Below are positions 1 through 9,191 of a stretch of 64,000 nt of DNA, piece after piece (the first letter of the stretch is position 1; every line of letters starts with the position of its first letter). The notes beneath the pieces were generated by a model, which searched no databases, had not been told where the DNA came from, and saw only the letters and a program-made list of their open reading frames with translations. Location: assembly GCA_017520825.1 (NCBI GenBank), contig JAFXEX010000005.1, positions 26,696 through 90,695 of the forward strand, read 5' to 3'. The stretch comes from Clostridia bacterium. GTDB taxonomy: Bacteria; Bacillota; Clostridia; Oscillospirales; SIG627. The translations under genes and the position numbers were made by a program.

Positions 1-951
1 ACCGTGTTTACGTGCAGCAATAGCGTACATACCACGTGTTGCGCCTACCATAAGGCCGTTAAGAGTGCCAAGGCACGAAACTACGATACAAATATTGAGA
101 AGTGTTCCACCAACAGTGCCGAAGATATTTGTAAATGCCGTTGTAGCGCCTTCGGCAATAAGTACCGCATTATTTGCACCACCAGCAACACCTACGAAAT
201 AAAGAACATACGCACTTACAACTACAATAGAGCCTATTATGAGGGCAAGAGGTAAGTTTTTCTTGGGATTCTTAAGTTCTGCGTTTATAGATGTAGCAAC
301 AATCCAGCCCTCGTAAGCGAAAACGGTTGCAACAATTGCTGCGAAAAGTCCACTGCTTGCCGTGCCACCGACTGCTTCTGATACTACGTTCGTAAAATTA
401 TTTGTAAGAGTTCCGTTAGCAAGACCTACAACAGTACCTACAATTGCCATCAAAACGATGGGAATAAGCTTGATTACGGTAGCACTAATCTGGAATTTAC
501 CTGCAAGCTTGGGAGAAAGAGCGTTCATTGTGTACGAGGCAACGAGGAAGAAGCCTGCCAAAATCATTACCTCGGGACCTACCATACTCCAACTGAAAAG
601 AACACCGAGGTATCTTGCGGAAACCCAAGCAAGAACCGAAGTCATTCCCGGATAATAGATATTTACCATAAACCACGCAAGGTAATATCCGTATGTAGTT
701 CCACAAGTAGCTTCTGCATAGTCAACTACACCGCTTACCTTTTCATACTTCGTTGCCATAGTAGCAAATTGCAAAGAACAGATAATCATCAAAAGACCTG
801 TTATTACCCACGCAAGAATACCGAGAGGCATATTTCCACCGGTTGCGATAAGAACGTTTTGAGCCTTAAAGAAAACACCTGAACCAATTACGGTACCAAC
901 AACCATACAAATGGCTGTAAGCAAACCGTATTTCTTAGTTAGTTTGTCCAT
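1..951 (-). CDS. APC-superfamily amino acid permease, C-terminal part outside window
   Basis: The reverse strand is open from an ATG at 951 to the window edge (317 codons, no stop seen). Translation begins MDKLTKKYGLLTAICMVVGT and continues with the typical first-helix run IGSGVFF, then alternating hydrophobic helices. The stretch AYEGWIVATSINAELKNPKK in the middle is characteristic of the APC (amino acid-polyamine-organocation) family, near helices 6-7. The start is fixed by a strong AGGAGGA site 8 bases upstream. About 100-150 residues are missing at the C-terminus if it has the usual family length of 430-470. It should be a plasma-membrane amino acid transporter; the substrate cannot be read from the sequence. 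It is transcribed alone, divergently from thyA. Confidence 0.85.
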   Translation of the reverse strand, partial: MDKLTKKYGLLTAICMVVGTVIGSGVFFKAQNVLIATGGNMPLGILAWVITGLLMIICSLQFATMATKYEKVSGVVDYAEATCGTTYGYYLAWFMVNIYYPGMTSVLAWVSARYLGVLFSWSMVGPEVMILAGFFLVASYTMNALSPKLAGKFQISATVIKLIPIVLMAIVGTVVGLANGTLTNNFTNVVSEAVGGTASSGLFAAIVATVFAYEGWIVATSINAELKNPKKNLPLALIIGSIVVVSAYVLYFVGVAGGANNAVLIAEGATTAFTNIFGTVGGTLLNICIVVSCLGTLNGLMVGATRGMYAIAARKHG

Positions 952-975
952 AATAATTCCTCCTGATATTTTAGA

Positions 976-994
976 GATATGTTTCACACATATC
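976..994. repeat. 7-bp perfect inverted repeat in the permease leader
   Basis: GATATGT, then TTCAC, then ACATATC lies between the permease promoter and its ribosome binding site. It could be a small operator or an mRNA hairpin. Nothing else supports a role. Confidence 0.3.
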
Positions 995-1004
995 CATTGA
1001 ACAT

Positions 1005-1033
1005 ATGATAACATATTTGTGTAACAAAGTAAA
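1005..1033 (-). promoter_or_regulatory. Putative promoter of the APC permease
   Basis: On the minus strand TTTACT (1033-1028) and TATCAT (1010-1005) are separated by 17 bases, about 54 bp before the permease start codon. This is a reasonable sigma-A-type promoter by inspection. Confidence 0.5.
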
Positions 1034-1196
1034 TATTTTTTTAGTATCAGAAGCATTTTCCGTATAATTTTCGACAAAAACACTATTTTGCCGTAATTTT
1101 AACTGTAGAACAACACTTTCTTTAGTGCGACACTCTATTCTGAAAATAAAATAATGGCTTTATAAAGAATAATAGGGTAAAAAGGAATAAAAAATA

Positions 1197-1225
1197 TTGA
1201 CTTAAACGCCTTTTGGTGATAAAAT
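1197..1225 (+). promoter_or_regulatory. Putative promoter of the thyA operon
   Basis: TTGACT (1197-1202) and TAAAAT (1220-1225) with a 17-base spacer, 30 bp before the thyA start. No other clear signal lies in the 304-bp gap between the permease and thyA apart from the permease promoter and leader repeat. Confidence 0.7.
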
Positions 1226-1255
1226 AACTATATATATTCTTTTAGGAGAGAAAAA

Positions 1256-2086
1256 ATGAGTTTAGCCGACAGAATTTTTGTTGAGAATTGTAAAAGCATA
1301 CTTGAAAACGGTGTATGGGATAAGGAATTTCAGGTGCGTCCCAAGTGGGAAGACGGTACGCCTGCATACACAAAAAAGTGTTTTGCAATAGTTAACCGTT
1401 ACGACCTTGAAAAAGAGTTCCCTATTATGACCCTTCGCCGTACTTATATTAAAACGGCTGTAAACGAGCTTCTCTGGATATGGCAGAAAAAGTCAAACAA
1501 TATTCACGACCTCAACGCAAAAATATGGGACAAGTGGGCTGACGAGGACGGCTCTATCGGTACGGCTTACGGATATCAGCTTGGAATCAAGCATGAATAC
1601 AGAGAAGGTATGTTCGACCAGGTTGACAGAGTTATATACGACCTGAAGAACAATCCCAACAGCCGAAGAATAATGACCAACATTTACAATCACGCAGACC
1701 TTCATTCCATGAACCTTTATCCCTGCGCGTACAGTATGACCTTTAACGTAGCAAACGGCAAGCTTTCGGCAATACTCAATCAAAGAAGTCAGGATATGCT
1801 TGCAGCAAACAACTGGAACGTATGTCAGTATGCCGTGCTTGTACACATGCTTGCTCAGGTAACGGGACTTGGTGTGGGAGAATTCGTTCACGTTATTGCA
1901 GACGCTCACATTTATGAGAGACACATTCCCATTATTGAAAGGCTGATTGAAAAGCCTCAATACGATGCACCTAAATTTGAGCTTGACAAGTCCATTGACG
2001 ATTTTTACAAGTTTACCGATTCAAGCTTTACGCTGACGGATTACAAGTACAACGAATTCAACGAAAAAATTGAGGTAGCAGAATGA
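1256..2086 (+). CDS. thyA: Thymidylate synthase ThyA
   Basis: A 276-residue protein of normal ThyA length. It makes dTMP from dUMP using methylene-tetrahydrofolate as carbon donor and reductant. The catalytic cysteine is Cys157 in the YPCAYS segment, followed by NQRSQDMLAANNWN, where QRSxD is the family's phosphate/nucleotide-binding stretch. GTAYGYQLG in the first half is the conserved dUMP/folate-site loop. The start ATG follows AGGAGAG at good spacing. The stop overlaps the folA start by four bases (ATGA), which couples synthesis with dihydrofolate reductase. That enzyme regenerates the folate oxidised here. Confidence 0.96.
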   Translation: MSLADRIFVENCKSILENGVWDKEFQVRPKWEDGTPAYTKKCFAIVNRYDLEKEFPIMTLRRTYIKTAVNELLWIWQKKSNNIHDLNAKIWDKWADEDGSIGTAYGYQLGIKHEYREGMFDQVDRVIYDLKNNPNSRRIMTNIYNHADLHSMNLYPCAYSMTFNVANGKLSAILNQRSQDMLAANNWNVCQYAVLVHMLAQVTGLGVGEFVHVIADAHIYERHIPIIERLIEKPQYDAPKFELDKSIDDFYKFTDSSFTLTDYKYNEFNEKIEVAE

Positions 2087-2565
2087 ATCTGATAGTTGCA
2101 ATAGATAAAAACAACGGTATTGGAAAAAACGGAGACCTGCTGTGTCACCTTTCGGCAGACCTTAAGCATTTTAAAGAGGTTACCACGGGTAAAACCGTAA
2201 TAATGGGATATAACACTCTTATTTCCCTTCCGAAAAGTGCGCCCTTGAAAAACAGACGCAATATCGTGCTTTACGAAAAGGATATTGAAATAGAGGGTGC
2301 CGAGGTGGTACACAGTCTTGACGAGCTTTTTGAGCTGATCAAGGACGTTGACACCGACCAGCTTTTCGTTATAGGTGGTGCAATGGTATATACCCTCCTT
2401 ATGCCCTACTGTAAGAGGTTATATATTACCCACATAGAAAAAGCCTTTGATGCCGACAGATTTCTTCCCGAAATCAAGGCTGACCAGTGGCGTGCAATTG
2501 AAGAAAGTGAGACGATGGAGGAGGAAGGAATCCCCTTCCGTTACGTGACCTACGAAAGAATATGA
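2083..2565 (+). CDS. folA: Dihydrofolate reductase
   Basis: A 160-residue enzyme that reduces dihydrofolate to tetrahydrofolate with NADPH. The N-terminus MNLIVAIDKNNGIGKNGDL carries the family's Ala-Ile-Asp...Gly-Ile-Gly substrate loop. TGKTVIMGYNT is the NADPH-binding segment and FVIGGAMVY is the second cofactor glycine motif. The ATG is inside the thyA stop (ATGA overlap), so translation is coupled. The pairing with thyA is a classical arrangement. The 3' end overlaps the next gene by four bases, extending the operon into an RNA methyltransferase. Confidence 0.95.
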   Translation: MNLIVAIDKNNGIGKNGDLLCHLSADLKHFKEVTTGKTVIMGYNTLISLPKSAPLKNRRNIVLYEKDIEIEGAEVVHSLDELFELIKDVDTDQLFVIGGAMVYTLLMPYCKRLYITHIEKAFDADRFLPEIKADQWRAIEESETMEEEGIPFRYVTYERI

Positions 2566-3680
2566 CAAAGATGAAATTTGCAGCAACCTGCCTTTTCGGG
2601 CTTGAAAAATTCGTGGGTGAAACAATTGATATGCTTGGCTACAAAAGGCTTGAAACAATCGAAGGACGAGTTTACTTCGAGGGTGACGAAAGTGCCGTAG
2701 CAAGATGTAATATCAATTTCAGATGCGCTGAAAAGTTATTCATAATCCTCGACGAATTTGAAGCGACCACCTTTGACGCTCTGTTTGAGGGCACGAAGGC
2801 TATCCCCTGGGAAAAATATATTGGCAAGAATGATGCCTTCCCCGTCAAGGGGCACTGCATAAAATCGGCTTTACACAGTATCCCCGACTGTCAGAGAATA
2901 GTGAAGAAGGCTATCGTTGACAAGCTGTACAAGGCGTACAAAACAGATTTTCTTCCCGAAACCAAAGCTAAAATACAAATAGAGTTTTTTATTCTTCGGG
3001 ATAAAGCGGCGATAATGATAGATACAAGTGGAGCAGGGCTTTACAAGAGAGGCTACAGACAGGGCACAAACGATGCGCCTATAAGAGAAACTCTTGCGGC
3101 GGCGCTGGCTCTCATATCGCGTCCGAGAAACGACGTGCTTTTCTGGGACCCTCTTTGTGGCTCGGGAACTATACCCATAGAAGCAGCAATGATACTCAAA
3201 AACGTGGCGCCCGGTATAAACCGAAGCTTTGCAGCAGAGGAATTCGACTTCATACCAAAGCATCTTTGGGACGAGGCAAGAAGTGAAGCAAAAAATGCTG
3301 AGCGTGAATGCAATTTTGAAATATGGGGCAGTGATATTGACCCTGAGGTAATAGAGCTTGCAAGAGAAAATGCGTCTCGGGCAGGCGTTGGTGACTGTAT
3401 AAATTTCTTTGTAGCCGACGTTGCCGACATTGAAACTCACGGAAAGCGCGGTACGGTGGTTTGCAATCCCCCATACGGCGAAAGACTGATGGATGTTGCT
3501 GATGCCGAAAGGCTCTACAGAGTAATGGGTAAGGCTATGAAGAGACTTGAAAATTGGCAATTATACGTTATTACCTCAAACGAATATTTTGAAAAGCATT
3601 TTGGCAGAACGGCAGACAAGAAGCGTAAGCTTTACAACGGAATGCTTAAGTGCAACTATTATCAATATTATAAAAACTAA
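2562..3680 (+). CDS. THUMP-domain class I RNA (guanine-N2) methyltransferase, YpsC/RlmL-like
   Basis: 372 residues. The first about 160 residues form a THUMP-type RNA-binding region (FAATCLFGLEKFVGETIDML at the start, and a GHCIKSALHS segment). The C-terminal half is a Rossmann methyltransferase with DPLCGSGTIPIEAA as SAM-binding motif I and NPPYGERL as the catalytic NPPY motif IV. This matches the Bacillus YpsC and E. coli RlmL N-terminal families, long misannotated as DNA N6-adenine methylases. The most likely role is N2-guanine methylation of 23S rRNA. The start overlaps folA by four bases. The exact target base is not deducible. Confidence 0.85.
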   Translation: MTKMKFAATCLFGLEKFVGETIDMLGYKRLETIEGRVYFEGDESAVARCNINFRCAEKLFIILDEFEATTFDALFEGTKAIPWEKYIGKNDAFPVKGHCIKSALHSIPDCQRIVKKAIVDKLYKAYKTDFLPETKAKIQIEFFILRDKAAIMIDTSGAGLYKRGYRQGTNDAPIRETLAAALALISRPRNDVLFWDPLCGSGTIPIEAAMILKNVAPGINRSFAAEEFDFIPKHLWDEARSEAKNAERECNFEIWGSDIDPEVIELARENASRAGVGDCINFFVADVADIETHGKRGTVVCNPPYGERLMDVADAERLYRVMGKAMKRLENWQLYVITSNEYFEKHFGRTADKKRKLYNGMLKCNYYQYYKN

Positions 3681-3694
3681 AAAGGAACTACATT

Positions 3695-5380
3695 ATGGAT
3701 TACAACAGACTTGCAGACTTACTGTTCCCGAATATTACTACAACTCCCGAGGATATGGAAGCAAGATATCCCCGACGTGAGCTGAAGGAGGGAGCAGTTG
3801 TAACAAGGTTCGCTCCCAGCCCCACGGGCTTCGTTCACTTCGGTGGTCTCTTCCCTTCTACCGTAGGTGAAAGAATGGCACATTTGTCAGATGGCGTTTT
3901 CTTTCTCAGAATTGAGGATACAGACGCAAAGCGAGAGGTGCCCGGTGCAGCAGAGGGGCTTATAAAAACTCTTGCGAGATACGGCGTTAACTTTGACGAG
4001 GGCGCAATACTTGGGGAGGACGGAAAAATCTGTGATAAGGGCGCTTACGGCCCCTACAAGCAGAGCCAGAGAAAAGAAATATACCAAACCTTTGCAAAGG
4101 CTCTTGTCAAGGAAGGAAAGGCTTATCCGGCATTTACAACAGAGGAAGAGCTTGACAGACTTAATTCCATAAACAAAAAAGAGGAAATCAAGAACACAAA
4201 TTGGGAAGAGGAAGCAGAAGCAAAGCGCGCAGAAATGCTGGAAGGCAGAAAGATAACGCTTGAAGAGGTGGAAGCGCATCTTAAAGAAAATCACCCCTTC
4301 GTGCTTCGTATTCTTGCCGACGGCGACGGAGAAAGAAAAATAAAAGTAACGGACCTTGTGAAAGGCACTCTTGAACTTCCCGAAAACGACGAGGACTTCG
4401 TTCTTCTGAAATCCGACGGTATTCCCACCTATCATTTTGCCCACGCAGTTGACGACCACCTTATGGGCACAACACACGTTATCAGAGGTGAGGAATGGCT
4501 GCCCAGCCTTCCGAAGCACCTTCAGCTTTTCCGTTATCTCGGATTTAAGTTGCCTAAGTTTATGCACATCTCACAGATAATGAAGCTTGATGAAAACGGA
4601 AACAAAAAGAAGCTTTCAAAGCGTGATATGGGTGCAAATATGGACGATTACACGGGAATGGGATACACTCCCGAGGCTGTGTGTGAATACGTTATGACCC
4701 TCCTCAACTCAAACTACGAGGAGTGGCATATGCAGAATCCCGACAAGCACTACAAGGAATTCCCCTTCAGCGCTAAGAAAATGTCGGTGTCGGGCTGTCT
4801 TTTCGATTACGACAAGCTCAACGACGTGTCCAAAAACGTGCTTTCCAGAATGAGCGCCGAGGATATCACGGCAAAGGTTACTGAATGGGCGAAGGAGTTT
4901 GATGAGGAATTCGGCAAGCTTCTTGAGAGAGACAAAGACTATGCTACCAAAATTTTTGCAATAGGCAGAGGTGGAAAGAAGCCCCGTAAGGACTTGGCTA
5001 CCCTCGCTGACGCAAAGGGATATATGGGATTTTTCTACGACGAGCTTTATAAGGTTGAAGAGGAATACCCCGACAGCTTTGATAAGACGGACATTAAGAA
5101 AACGCTGTCCGACTTTATGGAAACCTACGACGAGGGCGACGATATGAACACCTGGTTTGAAAAGGTAAAAGCAATTGCAGACGGTCTTGGATATGCTTCT
5201 GATATGAAGGCGTACAAGGCAGACCCTGAAAGCTTTAAGGGTAACGTTGCAGACATCAGTATGTTTATACGACTTGCCGTAACGGGCAAGACCAACGCTC
5301 CCGACCTTTACACCGTTATGCAGATAATGGGTAAGGACAGAGTATTTGACAGAATCAACAAAATGCTCGCAGTTTTATGA
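3695..5380 (+). CDS. gltX: Glutamyl-tRNA synthetase
   Basis: 561 residues, at the longer end for bacterial GluRS and similar to clostridial forms. It charges tRNA-Glu with glutamate in the cytosol. RFAPSPTGFVHFGGLF contains the class I signature, here HFGG rather than the common HIGG/HIGH. FLRIEDTD is the glutamate-site strand, and KKKLSKRDMG is the KMSKS-like loop. AGGAACTACATT just before the ATG supplies the ribosome binding site. The gene is followed 13 bp later by glnS, so the two sister synthetases are co-transcribed. Whether it is strictly tRNA-Glu-specific cannot be judged here; the presence of glnS makes a discriminating enzyme plausible. Confidence 0.94.
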   Translation: MDYNRLADLLFPNITTTPEDMEARYPRRELKEGAVVTRFAPSPTGFVHFGGLFPSTVGERMAHLSDGVFFLRIEDTDAKREVPGAAEGLIKTLARYGVNFDEGAILGEDGKICDKGAYGPYKQSQRKEIYQTFAKALVKEGKAYPAFTTEEELDRLNSINKKEEIKNTNWEEEAEAKRAEMLEGRKITLEEVEAHLKENHPFVLRILADGDGERKIKVTDLVKGTLELPENDEDFVLLKSDGIPTYHFAHAVDDHLMGTTHVIRGEEWLPSLPKHLQLFRYLGFKLPKFMHISQIMKLDENGNKKKLSKRDMGANMDDYTGMGYTPEAVCEYVMTLLNSNYEEWHMQNPDKHYKEFPFSAKKMSVSGCLFDYDKLNDVSKNVLSRMSAEDITAKVTEWAKEFDEEFGKLLERDKDYATKIFAIGRGGKKPRKDLATLADAKGYMGFFYDELYKVEEEYPDSFDKTDIKKTLSDFMETYDEGDDMNTWFEKVKAIADGLGYASDMKAYKADPESFKGNVADISMFIRLAVTGKTNAPDLYTVMQIMGKDRVFDRINKMLAVL

Positions 5381-5393
5381 AAGGACACAGACA

Positions 5394-7034
5394 ATGGAAG
5401 AAACGAAAAATTTTATTGAAGAAATTATTGATGCCGATTTAGCCGAAGGAAAAATCGAAAAGATACACACTCGCTTCCCTCCTGAACCAAACGGTTATCT
5501 TCACATCGGTCATTGCAAGGCGCTCGCCATAGATTTTGGAACGGCAAAAAAATACGGTGGTCTTTGTAATCTTCGTATGGACGATACTAACCCTGCCAAG
5601 GAGGACACCGAATACGTTGACGCAATCAAGGAGGATATTCATTGGCTGGGCTTTGATTGGGACGACAGATTTTTTTACGGCTCGGACTATTTTGACAAGG
5701 ACTACGAGTATGCTATTGAGCTTATAAACAAGGGACTTGCTTACGTTTGCGAGCTGACTGCCGACCAGATGGAAAAATACAGAGGTGACCTGACTCATCC
5801 TGCAACCTCTCCCTGGCGTGACAGACCCATTGAAGAAAGCCTTGACCTTTTTAAGAGAATGAAGGACGGGGAGTTTCCCGACGGAAAATATACTCTCCGT
5901 GCAAAGATAGACCTTGCTTCAGGAAACTTCTGGCTTCGTGACCCTGTAATATACAGAATTAAGCATATGCATCATCACCGTCACGGAGACAAGTGGTGCA
6001 TCTACCCCACCTACGATTTCGCACATCCCATTCAGGATGCACTTGAGGGTATTACTCACTCTCTCTGCTCTCTTGAATTTGAAATCCACAGACCTCTCTA
6101 CAATTGGGTTATTGAAAACGTGAGCGTTCCTCACAAGCCCCGTCAGATAGAGTTTGCAAGACTTAACATTACGAACACCGTGCTTTCAAAGAGATTTTTA
6201 CGTCTTATGGTTGAAAGTGGAAGAGTTGACGGCTGGGATGACCCCAGAATGCCCACTCTTTGCGGCTTGAGAAGGCGTGGTTATACAGGCGCCTCAATCG
6301 TTGACTTCTGTTCAAGAGTAGGTGTGGCGAAAGCGAACAGTCTTGTTGATATAAGACTTCTTGAAGCCTGCATCAGAGACGAGCTGAACGAAACGGCTCC
6401 CAGACGCATAGCTATCCTCGAGCCTATCAAGGTTATTGTAGACAACTATCCCGACGGAAAGGAAGAAATTTTCGAGCTTCCCAACCATCCTCAACACCCC
6501 GAAATGGGAACGAGAAAGGTTAAGTTTACCAAGGAAATATTTATCGATGCCGAGGACTTCGCCCTTGTACCTCCACCTAAGTTTTTCAGACTCAAGCCCG
6601 ACGGTGAGGTAAGACTTATGGGTGCTTATATCGTTAAGTGTGGCGACATCGTTATGAACGATGACGGCAGTGTAAAGGAAATACACTGTTCTGCCGACCT
6701 TGAAACAGGTAACGGAAATCCCGTTGACGGACGAAAGATAAAGGGTACTATCCATTGGCTTTCACAAGAAAACGCCATTGATTCGGACGTAGTGCTTTAT
6801 GAAAATCTTCTTACTCTCGAAGATCCCTCAAAGCTTCCTGACGACAAGGAATTCACAGATTATCTCAATCCCGATTCCAAGAAGATAAAGCGTGCTAAGG
6901 TGGAAGCAAATCTTGCCGAAGCCAAGGCCGGTGACAAGTTCCAATTCGTAAGACTTGGATACTTCTGCCGTGACACGAAAAACGAAAACACCTTTAACAG
7001 TATCGTTTCGTTAAAGGACAGTAAGGGTAAATAA
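5394..7034 (+). CDS. glnS: Glutaminyl-tRNA synthetase
   Basis: 546 residues, close to E. coli GlnRS. RFPPEPNGYLHIGHCKA holds the PEPNGYLHIGH signature diagnostic of GlnRS versus GluRS. LRMDDTNPAKEDTEYV is the conserved active-site strand, and NTVLSKRFL is the KMSKS-like loop. The C-terminal beta-barrel anticodon domain follows. The reading frame is open upstream, but the start at 5394 is chosen because AAAGGA overlapping the gltX stop lies 10 bases before it and the homology begins there. Most Firmicutes make Gln-tRNA by transamidation (GatCAB), so a GlnRS is a less usual trait, presumably acquired horizontally in an ancestor. Confidence 0.94.
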   Translation: MEETKNFIEEIIDADLAEGKIEKIHTRFPPEPNGYLHIGHCKALAIDFGTAKKYGGLCNLRMDDTNPAKEDTEYVDAIKEDIHWLGFDWDDRFFYGSDYFDKDYEYAIELINKGLAYVCELTADQMEKYRGDLTHPATSPWRDRPIEESLDLFKRMKDGEFPDGKYTLRAKIDLASGNFWLRDPVIYRIKHMHHHRHGDKWCIYPTYDFAHPIQDALEGITHSLCSLEFEIHRPLYNWVIENVSVPHKPRQIEFARLNITNTVLSKRFLRLMVESGRVDGWDDPRMPTLCGLRRRGYTGASIVDFCSRVGVAKANSLVDIRLLEACIRDELNETAPRRIAILEPIKVIVDNYPDGKEEIFELPNHPQHPEMGTRKVKFTKEIFIDAEDFALVPPPKFFRLKPDGEVRLMGAYIVKCGDIVMNDDGSVKEIHCSADLETGNGNPVDGRKIKGTIHWLSQENAIDSDVVLYENLLTLEDPSKLPDDKEFTDYLNPDSKKIKRAKVEANLAEAKAGDKFQFVRLGYFCRDTKNENTFNSIVSLKDSKGK

Positions 7035-7061
7035 AGACAGCCATAATTTAAAACCATTAAC

Positions 7062-7095
7062 AAAAATCCCGACAGAGTATTCTGTCGGGATTTTT
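7062..7095. terminator. Bidirectional rho-independent terminator after glnS
   Basis: A perfect 15-bp inverted repeat, AAAAATCCCGACAGA with loop GTAT and its complement ending in TTTTT. It has T-tracts in both directions, so it ends the thyA-glnS operon on the plus strand and the 7101-7544 gene on the minus strand. Confidence 0.9.
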
Positions 7096-7100
7096 ATTAT

Positions 7101-7544
7101 CTAATCAGGTCTTTTGTTCTTCAAGAGATATATTACGAAGCTCAACGTAGAGGCAAGGGCAAACAGTAGCGTTGCAATAAACAAGGCGTCACCCAAATCA
7201 GCAGAGGACGTATTTCCCGTGGTAATCCATAGCATTACTGTTATAACCGTCAGTCCTGCCGAAGCGAATGAAAGCTTAAGTCTCCATTTATCCTTGTTAT
7301 ACGAATTTTTATACAAGACGGCTTCCTTAATAGCAGTTACAATAATTGCCACAAACAAGAATAAAGGTATATCCATAAGAAGCACAACACCCATAACCTG
7401 TGGAAAGCTCATTGATACCGTAAGCAAATCCATATTGTTACTCGGAATAATAAGCCACAATGCAACTGCTTCGAGTAAGAAGATTATCACGTAAAAAGCA
7501 ATGAGCGCTTTTCTTATCTTCTTTTCAACTGATTTTCTGTTCAT
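7101..7544 (-). CDS. Four-helix membrane protein of unknown function
   Basis: 147 residues with four hydrophobic segments (roughly residues 13-34, 46-70, 88-108 and 117-140), the last followed by a basic tail KNKRPD. The N-terminus is positively charged (MNRKSVEKKIRKA), so it should face the cytoplasm. No catalytic motif is seen and I do not recognise the family. A GGGTGAG site precedes the ATG. It lies downstream of the flippase gene on the same strand with a 45-bp gap, so it may be co-transcribed with it. Confidence 0.65.
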   Translation of the reverse strand: MNRKSVEKKIRKALIAFYVIIFLLEAVALWLIIPSNNMDLLTVSMSFPQVMGVVLLMDIPLFLFVAIIVTAIKEAVLYKNSYNKDKWRLKLSFASAGLTVITVMLWITTGNTSSADLGDALFIATLLFALASTLSFVIYLLKNKRPD

Positions 7545-7589
7545 TATCTCACCCTACTCTATTTTACATCATTTCGTAGCGAAAAGCAA

Positions 7590-9122
7590 CTATGAAAAAG
7601 CTTTTTTCAAAAGCTTATAATCATTGAGGGTAACGCAACGGAAAATACGAAGCAATAGAAGATAAATGAGCATTGAAATAACGAAGGCAATAATTAACGT
7701 AAAAAGACTTGTGGCAACAGCACCGTGAAGCCACGTCAATACGGTTCTTGTTATAATGACGGAAAGCGTTACTGCAAGGGTGGGAATAAAAAACCACGAA
7801 ATGAAGCGAATGGGTACCCTCGTGCGTTTTGCAAGCTTTAATGAGGACATAATACAATTTAATACCTCCCCAAACCAGACCACAAAAACGTAGCCCCCCA
7901 ATCCAAAGACGGGAACTAAAAGCCATACCAGCAACACGCTTGAAACAGAGTCCACAATATTGTACTTCACCACACTGACCTGCTCGCCCAATCCTTTGAG
8001 AATTGCATCTGCAAGGTGATCGTAAAGCATAAAAACAATGAGAGGTGCCAGCACCTTTATGTAAAATCCACATTCGTCACTGTTGTAAAAAATCTCTCCT
8101 ATTTCCGAAGAAAATCCAAAAATCACACCCGACACACCCACTGCAAAAAAGGACGTTAGCTGCATTACCTTGGCAGTCAACCTTTTAAGACGCCGTGTGT
8201 CACCCGATGCGTTGCAAGCAGAAAATTCAGGTATCAGCAGGTCGGAGGCAGCGTAAAGAAAAGCCGACGGAAACATTATGACGGGGAAAACCATTCCCGT
8301 TATCATTCCGTAAAGCCCAAGCGCCCTTGAGGAGTCCACTCCACCCTTGCGAAGTCCCGAGGGAATCATCATATGCTCAATGGAGTGAAGCCCCGTTCTT
8401 ATAACGGAGCTGACGGCAACGGGCAGTGCTATAACGGACACACGTCGGGCAAGCGCCGTCTTTTTATGGTTGCCCTTGAAAAGCTTTTTTCTGTCGTTGT
8501 TATAAAAGAAAAAGCCTAAAGCAAATGAAATTATTTCGGCGAAAATTCCACCCACGATAAGTGACAGGCAGGCATATTCCAGATTGCTTCCGTCGAATTT
8601 CAACAGCATAAAATAGGTAACGCCCATTCTTACGAATTGGTCCAGAAGCATTGGCATAGCGCTTCCCGACATTCTGCCCACTGCCGTAAAATAGGCGTTG
8701 ATAATTCCCGACATTACAATAAAAGGAAAGCTTATGGACATCATACGGATAGAAGCAGCAGTTCTGATATCGCCTAAAAAAAGAGAGGCTATGGGATTGG
8801 CAAATACAAAAAATGTGACGGCTATTATGCTTCCAAATATAAGTGAGGTTAAAAGGCACCTTTCTGCTGCACGGGCAGCTTCACGAGGATTCTTTTTTTC
8901 TATTTCTTCTGCAATTATTCTGGTGGTTGCAAAGCCTATGCCAGCCGATGACAGAGTTATACCCAATCGGTATACCGAGCCTGTGAGAGAATATAGACCC
9001 AAGCCCTCTTCTCCTACCTTCTGAGACAGATAGACGGAAAACCAAAGAGAGAGTATTCTTAAAAACACGGTGGTTATCACCATAAGCGATGCATTAAACA
9101 AAAACTTTTTAATTTTTTTCAT
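7590..9122 (-). CDS. Polysaccharide/lipid flippase of the MVF superfamily, SpoVB-like
   Basis: 510 residues, strongly hydrophobic, with about 14 predicted helices. The N-terminus KKFLFNASLMVITTVFLRIL and the following GEEGLGLYSLTGSVY and SSAGIGFATTRIIAEE segments are typical of Firmicute SpoVB/YkvU/YtgP proteins. These move lipid-linked polysaccharide intermediates across the membrane, in spore cortex or cell-wall synthesis. The longer reading frame begins 8 codons upstream, but the ATG at 9122 is preceded by TAGGAG at proper spacing and gives the conserved N-terminus. A sporulation role is inference; vegetative wall-precursor paralogues exist. Confidence 0.82.
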   Translation of the reverse strand: MKKIKKFLFNASLMVITTVFLRILSLWFSVYLSQKVGEEGLGLYSLTGSVYRLGITLSSAGIGFATTRIIAEEIEKKNPREAARAAERCLLTSLIFGSIIAVTFFVFANPIASLFLGDIRTAASIRMMSISFPFIVMSGIINAYFTAVGRMSGSAMPMLLDQFVRMGVTYFMLLKFDGSNLEYACLSLIVGGIFAEIISFALGFFFYNNDRKKLFKGNHKKTALARRVSVIALPVAVSSVIRTGLHSIEHMMIPSGLRKGGVDSSRALGLYGMITGMVFPVIMFPSAFLYAASDLLIPEFSACNASGDTRRLKRLTAKVMQLTSFFAVGVSGVIFGFSSEIGEIFYNSDECGFYIKVLAPLIVFMLYDHLADAILKGLGEQVSVVKYNIVDSVSSVLLVWLLVPVFGLGGYVFVVWFGEVLNCIMSSLKLAKRTRVPIRFISWFFIPTLAVTLSVIITRTVLTWLHGAVATSLFTLIIAFVISMLIYLLLLRIFRCVTLNDYKLLKKAFS

Positions 9123-9155
9123 ATTATTACTCCTATAGGTAATCATATGAAAAGT

Positions 9156-9190
9156 GAGGACACCGTATGAATAAACGGTGTCCTCATTTT
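9156..9190 (-). terminator. Hairpin terminator downstream of nnrD
   Basis: GAGGACACCGT and its perfect complement are separated by 8 bases (9156-9166 and 9175-9185). It lies directly after the nnrD stop. On the minus strand the following bases are ACTTTTC, a short T-run, so termination may be partial and allow read-through into the flippase gene. Confidence 0.65.
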
Positions 9191-9191
9191 G

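Noticed and set aside
1493..1960. 155-codon minus-strand frame opposite thyA
   Set aside because: Shadow frame within thyA with no independent support.
2871..3560. 229-codon minus-strand frame opposite the THUMP methyltransferase
   Set aside because: Shadow of a strongly supported gene; no promoter, ribosome site or domain.
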